64,000 bases of DNA from Rosenbergiella collisarenosi. GTDB lineage: Bacteria > Pseudomonadota > Gammaproteobacteria > Enterobacterales > Enterobacteriaceae. The notes below the pieces were generated by a model. That model saw only the letters and a list, made by a program, of their open reading frames with translations. It was not told where the DNA came from and made no database searches. Below, piece after piece: positions 40,264 to 51,268 of this stretch. The stretch spans positions 62,001-126,000 of the forward strand of contig NZ_JABBFP010000001.1 in NCBI RefSeq assembly GCF_018494085.1. The letters run 5' to 3'. The position numbers were made by a program, and so were the translations under genes. Each line of letters begins with the position of its first letter. Positions within the stretch are counted from its first letter, which is position 1.

Positions 40264-40872
40264 ATGATCAATAATATCTATTGTATTGGACGTAATTATG
40301 CCGAACATGCGCAGGAGCTTGGCAACCGTGTTGAGGACGACCCTGTCGTATTTAGTAAACCGAATAGCTCGTTAATTACCGGCAGTATCATTCACTTACC
40401 GACATTTTCTCAAGACGTACACTACGAAACTGAGTTAGTTGTTAGGATCTCCGCCCCTGCATTCAAGATCGATGTCGATCGTGCGGAGGATCACTACGAT
40501 GCTATCGCCGTGGGGTTAGATCTGACGGCACGCGACCTGCAGTCGGACCTAAAAAATAGAAGGTTGCCCTGGTTACTCGCCAAGGGCTTCAAAGACTCGT
40601 GCTATGTAAGCGAGTTTTATCTTAAAGAGACGTTACTGCAGCCGATCCATTTTGCGTTATCGATCAATGGAAGCAATGTGCAAGCCGGCAATAGTGAGGA
40701 GATGGTCTTTAGTATTCCTCAAATAATCGCGTTCATCAGCCAATATATTGCCTTGGAACCCGGAGATATTATTTTTACTGGGACTCCGAAGGGAGTAGGG
40801 AAGCTAGAGGTTGGCGATCAACTGACGCTATCACTTGAGGGTACAAACTTGGCAGAGCTACAAGTCGAGTAG
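40264..40872 (+). CDS. Fumarylacetoacetate hydrolase family protein (FAHD1/YcgM-like)
   Basis: 202 residues forming a complete FAH fold. The metal ligands are visible as Glu55 and Glu57 (HYETELVVRI) and Asp86 (GLDLTARDLQ), and the TGTPKGVG loop is near residue 174. Close family members are acylpyruvate hydrolases or oxaloacetate decarboxylases (FAHD1, E. coli YcgM); the substrate here cannot be fixed from sequence. GGGAG lies 8 bases before the ATG. It is not part of the E. coli murA-sfsB-ispB segment, so it is an insertion here or a loss there. A CAAGTC-GAGTA-GACTTG hairpin spans its stop codon. Confidence 0.9.
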   Translation: MINNIYCIGRNYAEHAQELGNRVEDDPVVFSKPNSSLITGSIIHLPTFSQDVHYETELVVRISAPAFKIDVDRAEDHYDAIAVGLDLTARDLQSDLKNRRLPWLLAKGFKDSCYVSEFYLKETLLQPIHFALSINGSNVQAGNSEEMVFSIPQIIAFISQYIALEPGDIIFTGTPKGVGKLEVGDQLTLSLEGTNLAELQVE

Positions 40873-40890
40873 ACTTGTAGCCTATTCTAC

Positions 40891-41862
40891 TTATCGATCG
40901 CGCTGTACCGACATATGCGCCAAAGCTTCAAGCGCCTCTCGCCATGGGGTGACGGGTAAAATTGCGAGTGCTTGGATAGCTTTATCAGCCTCTTCTTCAG
41001 CCTTCTGCTGTGTCCATGCGAGGGAACCACACTCATTCATGGTGGTCAGGACTTGATCGAGTAAGTGACGACCATTACCTTCCTCGATCGCACGACGGAT
41101 CATCGCCGCTTGTTCTGGAGTTCCGTTGCGCATAGCGTGGAGCAGAGGCAATGTCGGCTTTCCTTCGCTGAGATCGTCGCCGACATTTTTACCTAACGCT
41201 TCGTTATCGGCACTGTAGTCGAGAAGGTCATCGATCAGCTGAAAAGCCGTACCAATGTAACGACCGTAATCTTTTAGCGCTTGCTCTTCTGCAGGGGAAG
41301 CCTCCGATAAAATCGCTGAGGTTTGCGCGGCTGCTTCAAAAAGACGAGCGGTTTTACTGTATATGACGCGTAAGTAATTCTCTTCAGTAATATCGGGATC
41401 GTTACAGTTCATCAACTGCAGCACTTCACCTTCAGAGATCACATTCACCGCTTCAGACATTAACTCAAGGATCCTCAAGGATCCGAGCTGGGTCATCATC
41501 TGAAAGGCGCGTGTATAGATAAAATCGCCGACCAACACGCTGGCGGCATTACCAAAGGCCGCATTGGCTGTTGCCTTACCGCGGCGCATATCCGACTCGT
41601 CTACGACATCGTCGTGCAACAGCGTAGCCGTATGGATAAATTCGATCAACGCCGCGTTGAGAATGTGCTGTTCGCCTTGATAACCTAATGCACGAGCAGC
41701 AAGTACCGCAATCATGGGTCGAATTCGTTTACCGCCACCGCTAACGATGTAATGGCCTAGCTGACTGATGAGTACTACATCTGAATCAAGCTGCTTGAGA
41801 ATATTTTGATTTACCGCTGCCATATCCTGGGCGGTAAGTTCTGTTATCTGCTCTAAATTCAT
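40891..41862 (-). CDS. ispB: IspB, octaprenyl diphosphate synthase
   Basis: 323 residues from the ATG at 41862 (MNLEQITELTAQDMAAVN, as in E. coli); a frame from 41904 adds 14 unrelated residues. Trans-prenyltransferase with both aspartate-rich motifs, DDVVDESD (about 84-91) and DDLLDYSAD (about 211-219). It makes the ubiquinone and menaquinone side chain and is essential in E. coli. It is divergent from rplU. Confidence 0.98.
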   Translation of the reverse strand: MNLEQITELTAQDMAAVNQNILKQLDSDVVLISQLGHYIVSGGGKRIRPMIAVLAARALGYQGEQHILNAALIEFIHTATLLHDDVVDESDMRRGKATANAAFGNAASVLVGDFIYTRAFQMMTQLGSLRILELMSEAVNVISEGEVLQLMNCNDPDITEENYLRVIYSKTARLFEAAAQTSAILSEASPAEEQALKDYGRYIGTAFQLIDDLLDYSADNEALGKNVGDDLSEGKPTLPLLHAMRNGTPEQAAMIRRAIEEGNGRHLLDQVLTTMNECGSLAWTQQKAEEEADKAIQALAILPVTPWREALEALAHMSVQRDR

Positions 41863-42504
<642 letters not shown>

Positions 42505-42519
42505 GAGGAGATTTAACAA

Positions 42520-42777
42520 ATGGCACACAAGAAAGCTGGTGGTTCGACTCGTAACGGTCGTGACTCAAATGCTAAACGTCTTGGCGTTAAACGCTTTGGC
42601 GGAGAAACTGTATTAGCGGGTAGCATCATTGTTCGTCAACGCGGAACTAAATTCCACGCGGGTAACAATGTTGGCTGTGGTCGTGACCACACTCTGTTTG
42701 CAACCGCAACAGGTCAAATTAAATTCGAAGTTAAAGGTCCAGAAAACCGTAAATACGTCAGCATTGTTGCTGAGTAA
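42520..42777 (+). CDS. rpmA: Ribosomal protein L27
   Basis: 85 residues ([34 protein letters not shown]). The N-terminal tail reaches the peptidyl-transferase centre. There is no N-terminal extension of the kind cleaved in Firmicutes. It is followed by a strong terminator. In E. coli yhbE lies between rpmA and obgE; here there are only 239 bases. Confidence 0.99.
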   Translation: MAHKKAGGSTRNGRDSNAKRLGVKRFGGETVLAGSIIVRQRGTKFHAGNNVGCGRDHTLFATATGQIKFEVKGPENRKYVSIVAE

Positions 42778-42817
42778 TCGGTTCTCTCTACAGGCTATCC
42801 TGTAGGACTAACGAATT

Positions 42818-42845
42818 AAAGCCCCGCAGCTTTGCGGGGCTTTTT
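42818..42845 (+). terminator. Intrinsic terminator after rpmA
   Basis: AAAGCCCCGC and GCGGGGCTTT form a 10-bp stem with a 6-base loop and a T-run. A smaller hairpin, CTACAGG-CTAT-CCTGTAG (42788-42805), lies just before it. Confidence 0.95.
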
Positions 42846-42887
42846 ACATTCTGCTGTAAAAGATCGTCGAATTGACGAAAGAATCCT

Positions 42888-42930
42888 TGTTTGATCACCC
42901 ATGCCTATTCACTATTAATGAGATCAAACA
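42888..42930. repeat. Inverted repeat upstream of obgE
   Basis: TGTTTGATC (42888-42896) and GATCAAACA (42922-42930) are perfect 9-bp arms around a 25-base centre. It lies in the rpmA-obgE gap, after the terminator, where an obgE promoter must be if yhbE is absent. Operator or mRNA hairpin; function unknown. Confidence 0.5.
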
Positions 42931-43004
42931 TTACGATCCGCTGCCGGTCAGCTGACATGACCCTGGCGGACCCGCCGACCTGATTCTGGACGGCGTATGC
43001 ATGA

Positions 43005-44192
<1,188 letters not shown>

Positions 44193-44200
44193 TCCTATCG

Positions 44201-44229
44201 AAACGGGGCAATAGCGTTGCCCCGTTTTT
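44201..44229. terminator. Bidirectional terminator between obgE and entH
   Basis: AAACGGGGCAA-TAGCG-TTGCCCCGTTT: an 11-bp stem, T-run on the plus strand and A-run on the other. It ends obgE and can end the entCEBAH operon. Confidence 0.93.
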
Positions 44230-44232
44230 GCG

Positions 44233-44652
44233 TTAACCTAATACTGTCACCGTGAGCCGAGCGCTACAGCAAAGCTTGCCACGTAGATTATGAATCTCTA
44301 TCTGCCACACTTGTATCTGCCCACCGAGATGTAGAGGCTGGCAAACTGCTGTGACCTTACCACTCGCCACTGCACGATGATGGCTGGCATTTACCTCGAT
44401 CCCGACCACATTCTGTTCGTCTCGGCAGGTCATCCAACTGGCCATTGAGCCCATTGATTCCGCAAGTACTACACTTGCCCCACCGTGTAATAGACCGAAA
44501 GGCTGACAAGTCCGACTATCCACTGGCATTTCGGCTTCGAGATAGGTAGGGTGAACTGCGGTAAAGACAATCCCGAGATGCTCAATGAGGCAGTTTTTCC
44601 CCATCGCATTCAGGGCATCAATATCGACTGTTTTTTTCCAAATCGTCTGCAT
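44233..44652 (-). CDS. entH: EntH, proofreading thioesterase of enterobactin synthesis
   Basis: 139 residues, hotdog fold with the catalytic acid in LLHGGASVVLAESMGSM (Glu near residue 65). It reads along E. coli EntH (YbdB): LEAEMPVD, QPFGLLHGGAS, KVTAVCQPLHLGG. It releases wrongly loaded acyl groups from EntB and so keeps the assembly line working. It is the last gene of entCEBAH, starting 3 bases after entA. Confidence 0.95.
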   Translation of the reverse strand: MQTIWKKTVDIDALNAMGKNCLIEHLGIVFTAVHPTYLEAEMPVDSRTCQPFGLLHGGASVVLAESMGSMASWMTCRDEQNVVGIEVNASHHRAVASGKVTAVCQPLHLGGQIQVWQIEIHNLRGKLCCSARLTVTVLG

Positions 44653-44655
44653 AAG

Positions 44656-45408
44656 CTACGCGCCTAAGGTTGCCCCACCATCGATAACGATATCTTGTAA
44701 GACAATGTGGCTTGCCAGATCCGAGGCAAGGAAAAGGATCGCATTGGTAATTTCCCGAGGTTGAGCAATCTTCTTCAAGGGGATACCCAGTTTGAATTGT
44801 TCCGGGAAACCATTAATCATTTCCTGCTCTGCCTCGGGGGTATGCCATAAACTCCGCTGCATCGCCGTATCCGTGGACCCTGGAGAGACGATATTACACC
44901 GCACACCATACGGGGCCATTTCTAGGCCAACCGTCTGGCAGAGACTACGCAGAGCGGCTTTCGATGCACCATAAGCCGACATACCGAGACGTGGAGCATG
45001 TGCTGAGTTTGAGGCAACAGTGACGATTGATCCGAATCCTTGCTGGCGAAAAAGAGGCAAGGTCTGGGAGAATAAGTTAAAGGCTCCGCCCGCATTGACG
45101 TTTAGACAGGCTTGCCAATCATCAAAACTGAGCTCATCGGTTGCACCGATACGCAGGATCCCAGCAGCGTTAACTAATACATCTAAATGCGGTTGTTGCA
45201 CGAGCTGCATCTGACATACTTCCGCCACTTGGTGAGGGTCAGACACATCCATGACTAAGCAGCTAAAGGGGTAATGATCGCCGGTGAATTGCTGATCAAA
45301 ACCGATAACGTGGGCGCCTGCTTGGTGGAACGCGCAGGCAGTATCATAACCAATGCCTTGGCCGGCACCGGTTACCCAAACATATTTATCTTGAAAATCG
45401 GTATTCAT
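44656..45408 (-). CDS. entA: EntA, 2,3-dihydro-2,3-dihydroxybenzoate dehydrogenase
   Basis: 250 residues, short-chain dehydrogenase with the NAD site TGAGQGIG (about 14-21) and the catalytic SxxYxxxK (Ser ... YGASKAA, Tyr near 147). It forms 2,3-dihydroxybenzoate, the building block of enterobactin. No separate ribosome-binding site is clear; translation is probably coupled to entB, which ends 6 bases earlier. Confidence 0.97.
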   Translation of the reverse strand: MNTDFQDKYVWVTGAGQGIGYDTACAFHQAGAHVIGFDQQFTGDHYPFSCLVMDVSDPHQVAEVCQMQLVQQPHLDVLVNAAGILRIGATDELSFDDWQACLNVNAGGAFNLFSQTLPLFRQQGFGSIVTVASNSAHAPRLGMSAYGASKAALRSLCQTVGLEMAPYGVRCNIVSPGSTDTAMQRSLWHTPEAEQEMINGFPEQFKLGIPLKKIAQPREITNAILFLASDLASHIVLQDIVIDGGATLGA

Positions 45409-45414
45409 AATGGG

Positions 45415-46263
45415 TTAGTGATTCCCTGAAAGTAGCGTCCACCAGGCGTCGAACGTCGGAGTTTTAGCTAAGGTAACGAAATCCATAGTGGGGATCGCCT
45501 GACGCCAGCGTGACGCTAGCGCCATCATCCGTACTGAATCTAAGCCGTAATCAATAAGGTTTTCATCATCTTCCGGAATATCGTCATCTTCAAGCAGAGG
45601 TAAAATCGCTTCGCGCAGCGCCTGCTTAGAAGAGGGGAGTAATAATAGGTCTTGTGTCATCACGACCTTACCGCTACGACCAGCGGTATAGGTGAGCGCC
45701 ATCATGTGTTCATCACGACTGAAGTCGGCTAAGGCATCGGCAACCATAAACGGCTTGATATCGCGCATAAAGGCATCGGTGGCGGTAGTCAGACAACCGA
45801 TATGTGCATAAACGCCCGTAATAATCAGCTGATCACGACCCATCGTACGTAGCTGCTGTTCTAGATCCGAGCGTTGAAAAGCACTGTAACGCCATTTTGT
45901 TAACACGATGTCGTGCTCATCGGGGGTTAAGTCGGCCGTGACTTTTTGCTGCTCTGGATGGCGATTTAACCCCGGCCCCCACATGTCGTTCAGCAATGCA
46001 CGGTCGGCATCGCTTTGTTCGTTGGGTTGTGCGGTATAGAAGACTGGGATGCCCAAGGCTTTACACTGTTTACGCAGCGCTGCGATATTAGCCACGACGG
46101 TCTTAACGAATTCGCTCTCTTCTCCCCAGAAATTAAGGAAGTAGTTCTGCATATCGTGGATCAGTAATGCTGCCCGCTGAGGTTCGAATGTCCAATTGAC
46201 TTTATTATTGGGTAATTCTTCTATTGTGGGTAAGGCATAAGCCGTTAATTTAGGGATACTCAT
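45415..46263 (-). CDS. entB: EntB, isochorismatase and aryl carrier protein
   Basis: 282 residues (E. coli 285). The N-terminal isochorismatase domain (about 1-205, ALLIHDMQNYFLNFW, TGVYAHIGCLTTATDAF) and the C-terminal aryl carrier domain (about 212-282) with Ser243 in YGLDSVRMM, the phosphopantetheine site. The first domain makes dihydro-DHB from isochorismate; the second carries DHB for EntF. GGAG precedes the start. Loading of Ser243 needs a phosphopantetheinyl transferase, which is not encoded in this cluster. Confidence 0.98.
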   Translation of the reverse strand: MSIPKLTAYALPTIEELPNNKVNWTFEPQRAALLIHDMQNYFLNFWGEESEFVKTVVANIAALRKQCKALGIPVFYTAQPNEQSDADRALLNDMWGPGLNRHPEQQKVTADLTPDEHDIVLTKWRYSAFQRSDLEQQLRTMGRDQLIITGVYAHIGCLTTATDAFMRDIKPFMVADALADFSRDEHMMALTYTAGRSGKVVMTQDLLLLPSSKQALREAILPLLEDDDIPEDDENLIDYGLDSVRMMALASRWRQAIPTMDFVTLAKTPTFDAWWTLLSGNH

Positions 46264-46296
46264 TACAACTCCAAAATCGGGACAGTAGAAAAAGGA

Positions 46297-47916
46297 TTAA
46301 GCATTTTGCTTATTATCTTCAACAAGTTGCTGACGTAATAGTTTTTTATCCACTTTACCGACAGGGGTAAGCGGTAGTACCTCAGTGAAGATAAATCTGT
46401 CGGGTAACTTAAACTCAGCAATGCCTTGCTCACGCAAATGGCGGCGTAATTGGACCGCTTTAATCGTCTGTTTCGCGACGACAAAAGCACAGCTTTTTTC
46501 ACCCAATAACTCGTCATTCATGGAGACGAGTGCCGCGTGGATGATATCCGGGTGGCGCTGTAGTAGGTTTTCAATCTCTTCCGCAGCGATTTTCTCACCG
46601 CCCCGATTAATTTGATCCTTTTCGCGTCCCTCTACCGTGATATAGCCTTGCTCATTAATCGCGATGAGATCGCCGGAACAATAAAAACCGTCTTGGTCAA
46701 AGCAGGCGGCATTATGCTCAGGGCTATTGTAATAGCCACGAAACGTGTAAGGACCTCGGGTCATTAGGCGACCGGTAGTATTGGGCGGTAGCGGATTGCC
46801 TTCTTCGTCAGCCACCCAGACCTCGTCGTCGGGAGAGATCGGGCAGCCTTGCGTGGTAAGGATGGTCTGCCGATCATCATCAAGACGCGTATAGTTGACT
46901 AACCCCTCGGCCATCCCGAACACTTGTTGTAATTGGCAGCCGATCTCATCAGGAATACGCGCGGCCAGACTTTCGCTGAGCTTGGCGCCGCCCACCTGCA
47001 GTAAACGCAGTGAGCTGAGTTGCTGTACACAGTTCCATTCTTGTATCGCCTGTAACCAGAGGCTGACGGCGGGCGGAACCAGCGCCGTCACCGTGATACG
47101 GTGATGCTCAATTAAGCCGAAACAGGTCGTCGGGCTTGGATCTGGGGCGAGTACACTCACTCCTCCTGCATAGAGAACGCCTAAGATGCCGGGCGAGCTC
47201 ATAGGATAATTATGGGCAATTGGTAGCGCGCAAAGATAGCGAGTATTCTCGGAAAACTCACAGATGTCGACACTACCAATAATGCTGTAGTAGTAGTCGT
47301 TATGAGTACGTGGAATTAATTTCGGTGTCCCAGTACTTCCGCCGGATAGCTGAAAGAAGGCGACGTGGTCAGCAGCACTCGGTGTCGGCGTAAAGCCCTC
47401 ACAGGCTTGCGTGTAGAGAGACTGTAATCCACACTCATTTTCGTGCGGATGGTGCCAAATTGTATGTTGTAATTCCGGATGCCGTGCGATTAACTCGTCA
47501 TAGAAACGGTTGTCGCTAAAGATTGGATGTTGGCGATCCGCAATTAAGAAGCGTGGCTTAATCTGTGCCGCGTAGGCGGTTAGCTCACTCTGTTGATGGC
47601 TGAACAGTGCGTTAACTGGCGCAACACCCAGCTTTAGTAGTGCGAAGAAGACGATATAAAACTCACAACAGTTACCCAATTGGATTAACGCCGTGTCGCC
47701 TGCCTGTGCGCCGCGTGCTTGTAATTGAGCAGCAAGTTGATCGCTATACTGAGCTAACTGGCGATAGCTGAGGGTTTGTTCCTGGTCGATAATCGCAGGC
47801 CGGTTACTTTCGCGATGTCGCTCGCTGATATCGGTAAGAGGTAGGTCTCGCCAATACCCTTTTTCACGGTAGCGTGTGGCCAGCTCTGCAGGCCAAGGCG
47901 TAAAAGAAATACTCAT
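46297..47916 (-). CDS. entE: EntE, 2,3-dihydroxybenzoate-AMP ligase
   Basis: 539 residues (E. coli 536). ANL adenylating enzyme with [16 protein letters not shown] (about 189-204), the [14 protein letters not shown] segment that binds DHB, and the hinge [14 protein letters not shown] (about 430). It activates DHB and loads it onto EntB. It lies 15 bases after entC and 33 before entB. Confidence 0.97.
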   Translation of the reverse strand: MSISFTPWPAELATRYREKGYWRDLPLTDISERHRESNRPAIIDQEQTLSYRQLAQYSDQLAAQLQARGAQAGDTALIQLGNCCEFYIVFFALLKLGVAPVNALFSHQQSELTAYAAQIKPRFLIADRQHPIFSDNRFYDELIARHPELQHTIWHHPHENECGLQSLYTQACEGFTPTPSAADHVAFFQLSGGSTGTPKLIPRTHNDYYYSIIGSVDICEFSENTRYLCALPIAHNYPMSSPGILGVLYAGGVSVLAPDPSPTTCFGLIEHHRITVTALVPPAVSLWLQAIQEWNCVQQLSSLRLLQVGGAKLSESLAARIPDEIGCQLQQVFGMAEGLVNYTRLDDDRQTILTTQGCPISPDDEVWVADEEGNPLPPNTTGRLMTRGPYTFRGYYNSPEHNAACFDQDGFYCSGDLIAINEQGYITVEGREKDQINRGGEKIAAEEIENLLQRHPDIIHAALVSMNDELLGEKSCAFVVAKQTIKAVQLRRHLREQGIAEFKLPDRFIFTEVLPLTPVGKVDKKLLRQQLVEDNKQNA

Positions 47917-47931
47917 GAGTCATTACCTAAA

Positions 47932-49122
47932 TTATTGTAAACCAAAAGCGTGAAGCATAGTGCTAAGCTTCGTCCCGGTTTCCTGCCATTCCGCAAGAGG
48001 ATCCGATGCAGGAACAATACCGGCACCCGCAAATAGCGTAACTTCCCGTTGTGCGAGCTGCGCACAACGGATTGTCACCACCCATTCGCCATTACCCTCA
48101 TCGTCACACCATCCAACCATACCCCCAAAAAGATTACGCGAGAAGGGCTCTAATTGTTGAATAAGTCGACAAGCTAGCTGATGCGGATAACCGCTTAAGG
48201 CAGGGGTAGGGTGTAGCAACCCCGCAAGCTGTAGGGCATTTTCTTGGCCGTTATCGACGCTACCCTGAATCATCGTAGCAAGGTGCCACAGTTGAGAGGT
48301 CGTGACCAGTTCTGGACTTTGCGGGACGTCTAATTGTTTAACGATTGGCGCTAACACTTGGGCCATCGCATCGATCACTAATTGATGCTCATGGCGATCT
48401 TTCGTCGAGGCCAGTAAACGCTCGCCTACCTTGTAGTCGTCAGCGCTTACCGCTTGGCGCTTCGCTGATCCTGCTAGTGGGCGCGAGCTAAACAGGCTTT
48501 TTTGCTTGCGTAGGAGTAGCTCAGGGCTCGCTCCGGTTAATACTTCGTGGTTGGCAAGCGGCACATGGAAGTGATAGTTATCCGGGTTTTGCGCCATGAT
48601 CCGGCTCATCAATACCGTACTATCGATGTTCTCTTGAGTGTGCAAAGTGAGTAGTCGCGAGAGAACAACTTTATCTAATTCTCCGCGTTTCATCGCCGCC
48701 ACGGCGTCACTGACCATCGACATGAATTGTGACTGGTCGGGATAAGCACGTTGCTCAGTGACTTTGGCAAGCGTCGCCGATTGATAAGGCATTAATTCCG
48801 CAATAAGTTGCTCACGTCCGGTTTCGGTAACGTGTTGAGGAATAAATAAAGCCGTCGGCTGCTGCGAATCAAAAGGGATCGCCCCAACTAGCCGAGGATT
48901 TTTTATCCCAGCCGCTCGTGCAAGACGAAACTGTTCACTCAGCGTTTGTTGAAAGGAGTGTTGGCTCCCTTCGCTGTCGAGTAAAGGTTGCGAAATTCGC
49001 TTGAAGCAGCCGTCTGTGATCAGGCTGGTTTGCGGGGAGGTAAACAGAAAACGTTCGTTTAATGCGCTCTGTTGCTGAATTTTACGGTTTAGAATATTTT
49101 CAACGGCAGTGATTTCGACCAT
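47932..49122 (-). CDS. entC: EntC, isochorismate synthase
   Basis: 396 residues (E. coli 391). Chorismate-binding fold with the family motifs GASPELLLRKQ, PLAGSAKRQ, KDRHEHQLV, HPTPALSGYPHQ and NGEWVVTIRCAQL. It converts chorismate to isochorismate, the entry step of DHB synthesis. It is the first gene of entCEBAH, and a consensus Fur box lies about 30-47 bases before its start. Confidence 0.97.
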   Translation of the reverse strand: MVEITAVENILNRKIQQQSALNERFLFTSPQTSLITDGCFKRISQPLLDSEGSQHSFQQTLSEQFRLARAAGIKNPRLVGAIPFDSQQPTALFIPQHVTETGREQLIAELMPYQSATLAKVTEQRAYPDQSQFMSMVSDAVAAMKRGELDKVVLSRLLTLHTQENIDSTVLMSRIMAQNPDNYHFHVPLANHEVLTGASPELLLRKQKSLFSSRPLAGSAKRQAVSADDYKVGERLLASTKDRHEHQLVIDAMAQVLAPIVKQLDVPQSPELVTTSQLWHLATMIQGSVDNGQENALQLAGLLHPTPALSGYPHQLACRLIQQLEPFSRNLFGGMVGWCDDEGNGEWVVTIRCAQLAQREVTLFAGAGIVPASDPLAEWQETGTKLSTMLHAFGLQ

Positions 49123-49150
49123 AATAGCACCATTAAATGATAAGATAATT

Positions 49151-49169
49151 AATAATGATTATCATTTGA
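49151..49169. promoter_or_regulatory. Fur box in the entC-fepB divergent region
   Basis: AATAATGATTATCATTTGA; read on the minus strand it matches the Fur consensus GATAATGATAATCATTATC at about 15 of 19 positions. It is placed to repress entCEBAH directly; fepB begins about 120 bases away on the other side and would share this site. I saw no second Fur box in the region. Confidence 0.88.
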
Positions 49170-49287
49170 ATTTTGGCGGTAAGCTACGCTTAACTCCCTT
49201 ACCTGTCAACTGATGAAGCCGGCTTACCGATAACTTCTGATTTAGACGTCAAGATTACGCACTCGATGCACATAAAGGAAAGCGATT

Positions 49288-50247
49288 ATGACCCGAAGCT
49301 CAAGACTACTAACTCTCTTATTAGTGAGTGTGTTGTTACCTTTCGCGGGGTTCAGCCAAGCTGCGGGGTGGCCAAGGCAAGTGGTGACCGATAATGGCAC
49401 GGTCACTCTGAAGAGTGCGCCTAAAAGAATAGTTTCCACTAGTGTAACCCTAACAGGATCCTTGTTGGCGATCGGGGCGCCAGTCATTGCTAGTGGAGCA
49501 GGGGTGCCGAATAGTCGCTTTACCGATAGCCAAGGTTTCTTTAGCCAATGGGGAAAGGTTGCCCAACAAAAACACGTTCAGCGCTTATATATCGGCGAAG
49601 CTAATGCTGAAATGGTCGCGGCGCAGGCTCCCGACTTAATCGTAGTGAGTGCAACGGGACATGACAGCGCGCTGCGTCTGGTGAATCAGCTTTCCAGTAT
49701 TGCACCGGTGATCGTGATTAACTACGACAATAAGAGTTGGCAGCAAGTCGTTACTCAACTGGGTCAGGCCACGGGACACGAAGGTCAAGCTCAAACGATT
49801 ATTCACCAATTTGACCAGCGCGTTGCTGAGCTGAAGCCGAAACTCCACTTACCGCCGCAACCGGTTTCCGCCTTTGTCTGGAATGGTGGCGGTAAGGAAG
49901 TCAACCTGTGGACCGCTGATTCAGCACAGGGAAAACTGCTTGAGCAACTCGGCTTTACGCTCGCACCTACCCCTGTGCAACTCGCGACTAGTCATAGTAT
50001 GGGCCAGCGCAAAGATATTGTTCAGCTGTCCGGGGAGAAGATGAGTGACGGTCTGAGTGGTAAGAGTTGGCTGATGTTCGTCGCCGATGCGAATACCGCT
50101 AAACAAGTAGCCAGCGATCGCTTTTTACAACAAGCGCCAGCCGTGAAGCAAGGGCATGTTTACCCACTGGGTAATGATAACTTCCGTTTGGACTATTATA
50201 GTGCGGGCGATACCTTGGCAGTGCTCGAAAAGCTTTTTGTTCAGTAA
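49288..50247 (+). CDS. fepB: FepB, periplasmic ferric-enterobactin binding protein
   Basis: 319 residues (E. coli 318) with a signal peptide (about 1-26, cut near SQA-AG) and a class III binding-protein fold (TVTLKSAPKRIVSTSVTLTGSLLA at the first domain, connecting long helix about 165-185). There is no lipobox cysteine, so it is a soluble periplasmic protein. AAAGGA lies upstream. It delivers the siderophore to FepDG. Unlike in E. coli it is directly followed by fepD, with no entS between. Confidence 0.96.
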   Translation: MTRSSRLLTLLLVSVLLPFAGFSQAAGWPRQVVTDNGTVTLKSAPKRIVSTSVTLTGSLLAIGAPVIASGAGVPNSRFTDSQGFFSQWGKVAQQKHVQRLYIGEANAEMVAAQAPDLIVVSATGHDSALRLVNQLSSIAPVIVINYDNKSWQQVVTQLGQATGHEGQAQTIIHQFDQRVAELKPKLHLPPQPVSAFVWNGGGKEVNLWTADSAQGKLLEQLGFTLAPTPVQLATSHSMGQRKDIVQLSGEKMSDGLSGKSWLMFVADANTAKQVASDRFLQQAPAVKQGHVYPLGNDNFRLDYYSAGDTLAVLEKLFVQ

Positions 50248-50248
50248 G

Positions 50249-51268
50249 GTGAAAAGCCTTCACTTTTCTGCGTACTGTAGACCGGTTAGCCTTTTCTTCG
50301 TACTACTCCTTAGTTTATTCGGGTTAGTCACGGCGAGTTTACTGATCGGAGCAAAACCTATCTCTCTGTCAGAAAGCTGGTCGAGCCTCTCACTGTGGCA
50401 AACTTGCCATAGTGAGAATTGCGATATCATTCGATTCTCTCGACTTCCTCGTACGCTGGCCGGTCTAGTGGCAGGTTGTGCGCTCGGCCTCGCAGGCGCG
50501 CTTATGCAATCCCTTACCCGTAATCCACTTGCCGACCCAGGCCTGTTAGGCGTGAACGCAGGCGCGAGTTTCGTTACTGTGTTGGGGTTAAGCCTATGGG
50601 GCGTACTGACCTTCTGGCAAAGCTTTTTTCTCGCTTTTCTCGGCGCACTTCTCGCGGCAGTTACGGTGGCGATCGCCGGTGCTGGCCGAGGAGGGCGTTT
50701 AAATCCGATACGGCTAACGCTAGCTGGCGTGTCCTTAGCTGCTATCTTGGAGGGATTGACCAGCGGTATATCACTGCTCAATCCAGATATTTACGATCAC
50801 CTGCGCTTTTGGCAAACCGGGTCATTAGATGTGCGACAGCTTAGTGTTTTTACTCTATTAGGACCTATCGTCTTGATAGGGGCGATAATAACCCTTGGAT
50901 TGAGCCGTTCGCTGAATGCGCTCAGCATGGGTGAGGATTTGGCTCGAACTCTAGGTACGCGAGTGGGGCGAGTACAGTTGCTTGGGCTCTTTCTTATTGC
51001 GCTGTTAGCGGCCTGCGCGACCGCCTTGACTGGACCGATTGCGTTCCTTGGCCTTGTCGCCCCGCATTTGGCGCGGGGAGTATTCGGTAGTGATCATCGC
51101 TATTTATTACCCGGAACAATTATCATCACACCCGCGGTATTAATTTTGGCAGATATTATTGGCCGTAGCGTTGCGCCGGGAGAGATTAGGGTATCGATTA
51201 TCACAGCCTTGATTGGTGCGCCAGTATTGATTGGGTTAGTCCGCTACCGGATAGGTCGGGAGGGGTGA
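50249..51268 (+). CDS. fepD: FepD, ferric-enterobactin permease subunit
   Basis: 339 residues if translation starts at the GTG at 50249, one base after the fepB stop. The open frame runs back to 50156 inside fepB, but that part is not FepD-like. BtuC/FecCD family with about nine hydrophobic helices and the hallmark RLPRTLAGLVAGCALGLAGALMQ (two overlapping motifs, about 65-87), RNPLADPGLLGVNAGASF and the GPIAFLGLVAPHLAR loop that contacts the ATPase. A TTG at 50237 is the alternative start. It pairs with FepG. Confidence 0.93.
   Translation: MKSLHFSAYCRPVSLFFVLLLSLFGLVTASLLIGAKPISLSESWSSLSLWQTCHSENCDIIRFSRLPRTLAGLVAGCALGLAGALMQSLTRNPLADPGLLGVNAGASFVTVLGLSLWGVLTFWQSFFLAFLGALLAAVTVAIAGAGRGGRLNPIRLTLAGVSLAAILEGLTSGISLLNPDIYDHLRFWQTGSLDVRQLSVFTLLGPIVLIGAIITLGLSRSLNALSMGEDLARTLGTRVGRVQLLGLFLIALLAACATALTGPIAFLGLVAPHLARGVFGSDHRYLLPGTIIITPAVLILADIIGRSVAPGEIRVSIITALIGAPVLIGLVRYRIGREG

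Noticed and set aside
41464-41483. Tandem 10-base repeat CTCAAGGATC inside ispB
   Set aside because: It encodes normal conserved IspB residues (LGSLRILEL) with no insertion relative to E. coli.
50156-50248. N-terminal extension of FepD overlapping fepB
   Set aside because: These codons are the fepB 3' end read in another frame and bear no similarity to FepD; a GTG start after the fepB stop fits better.
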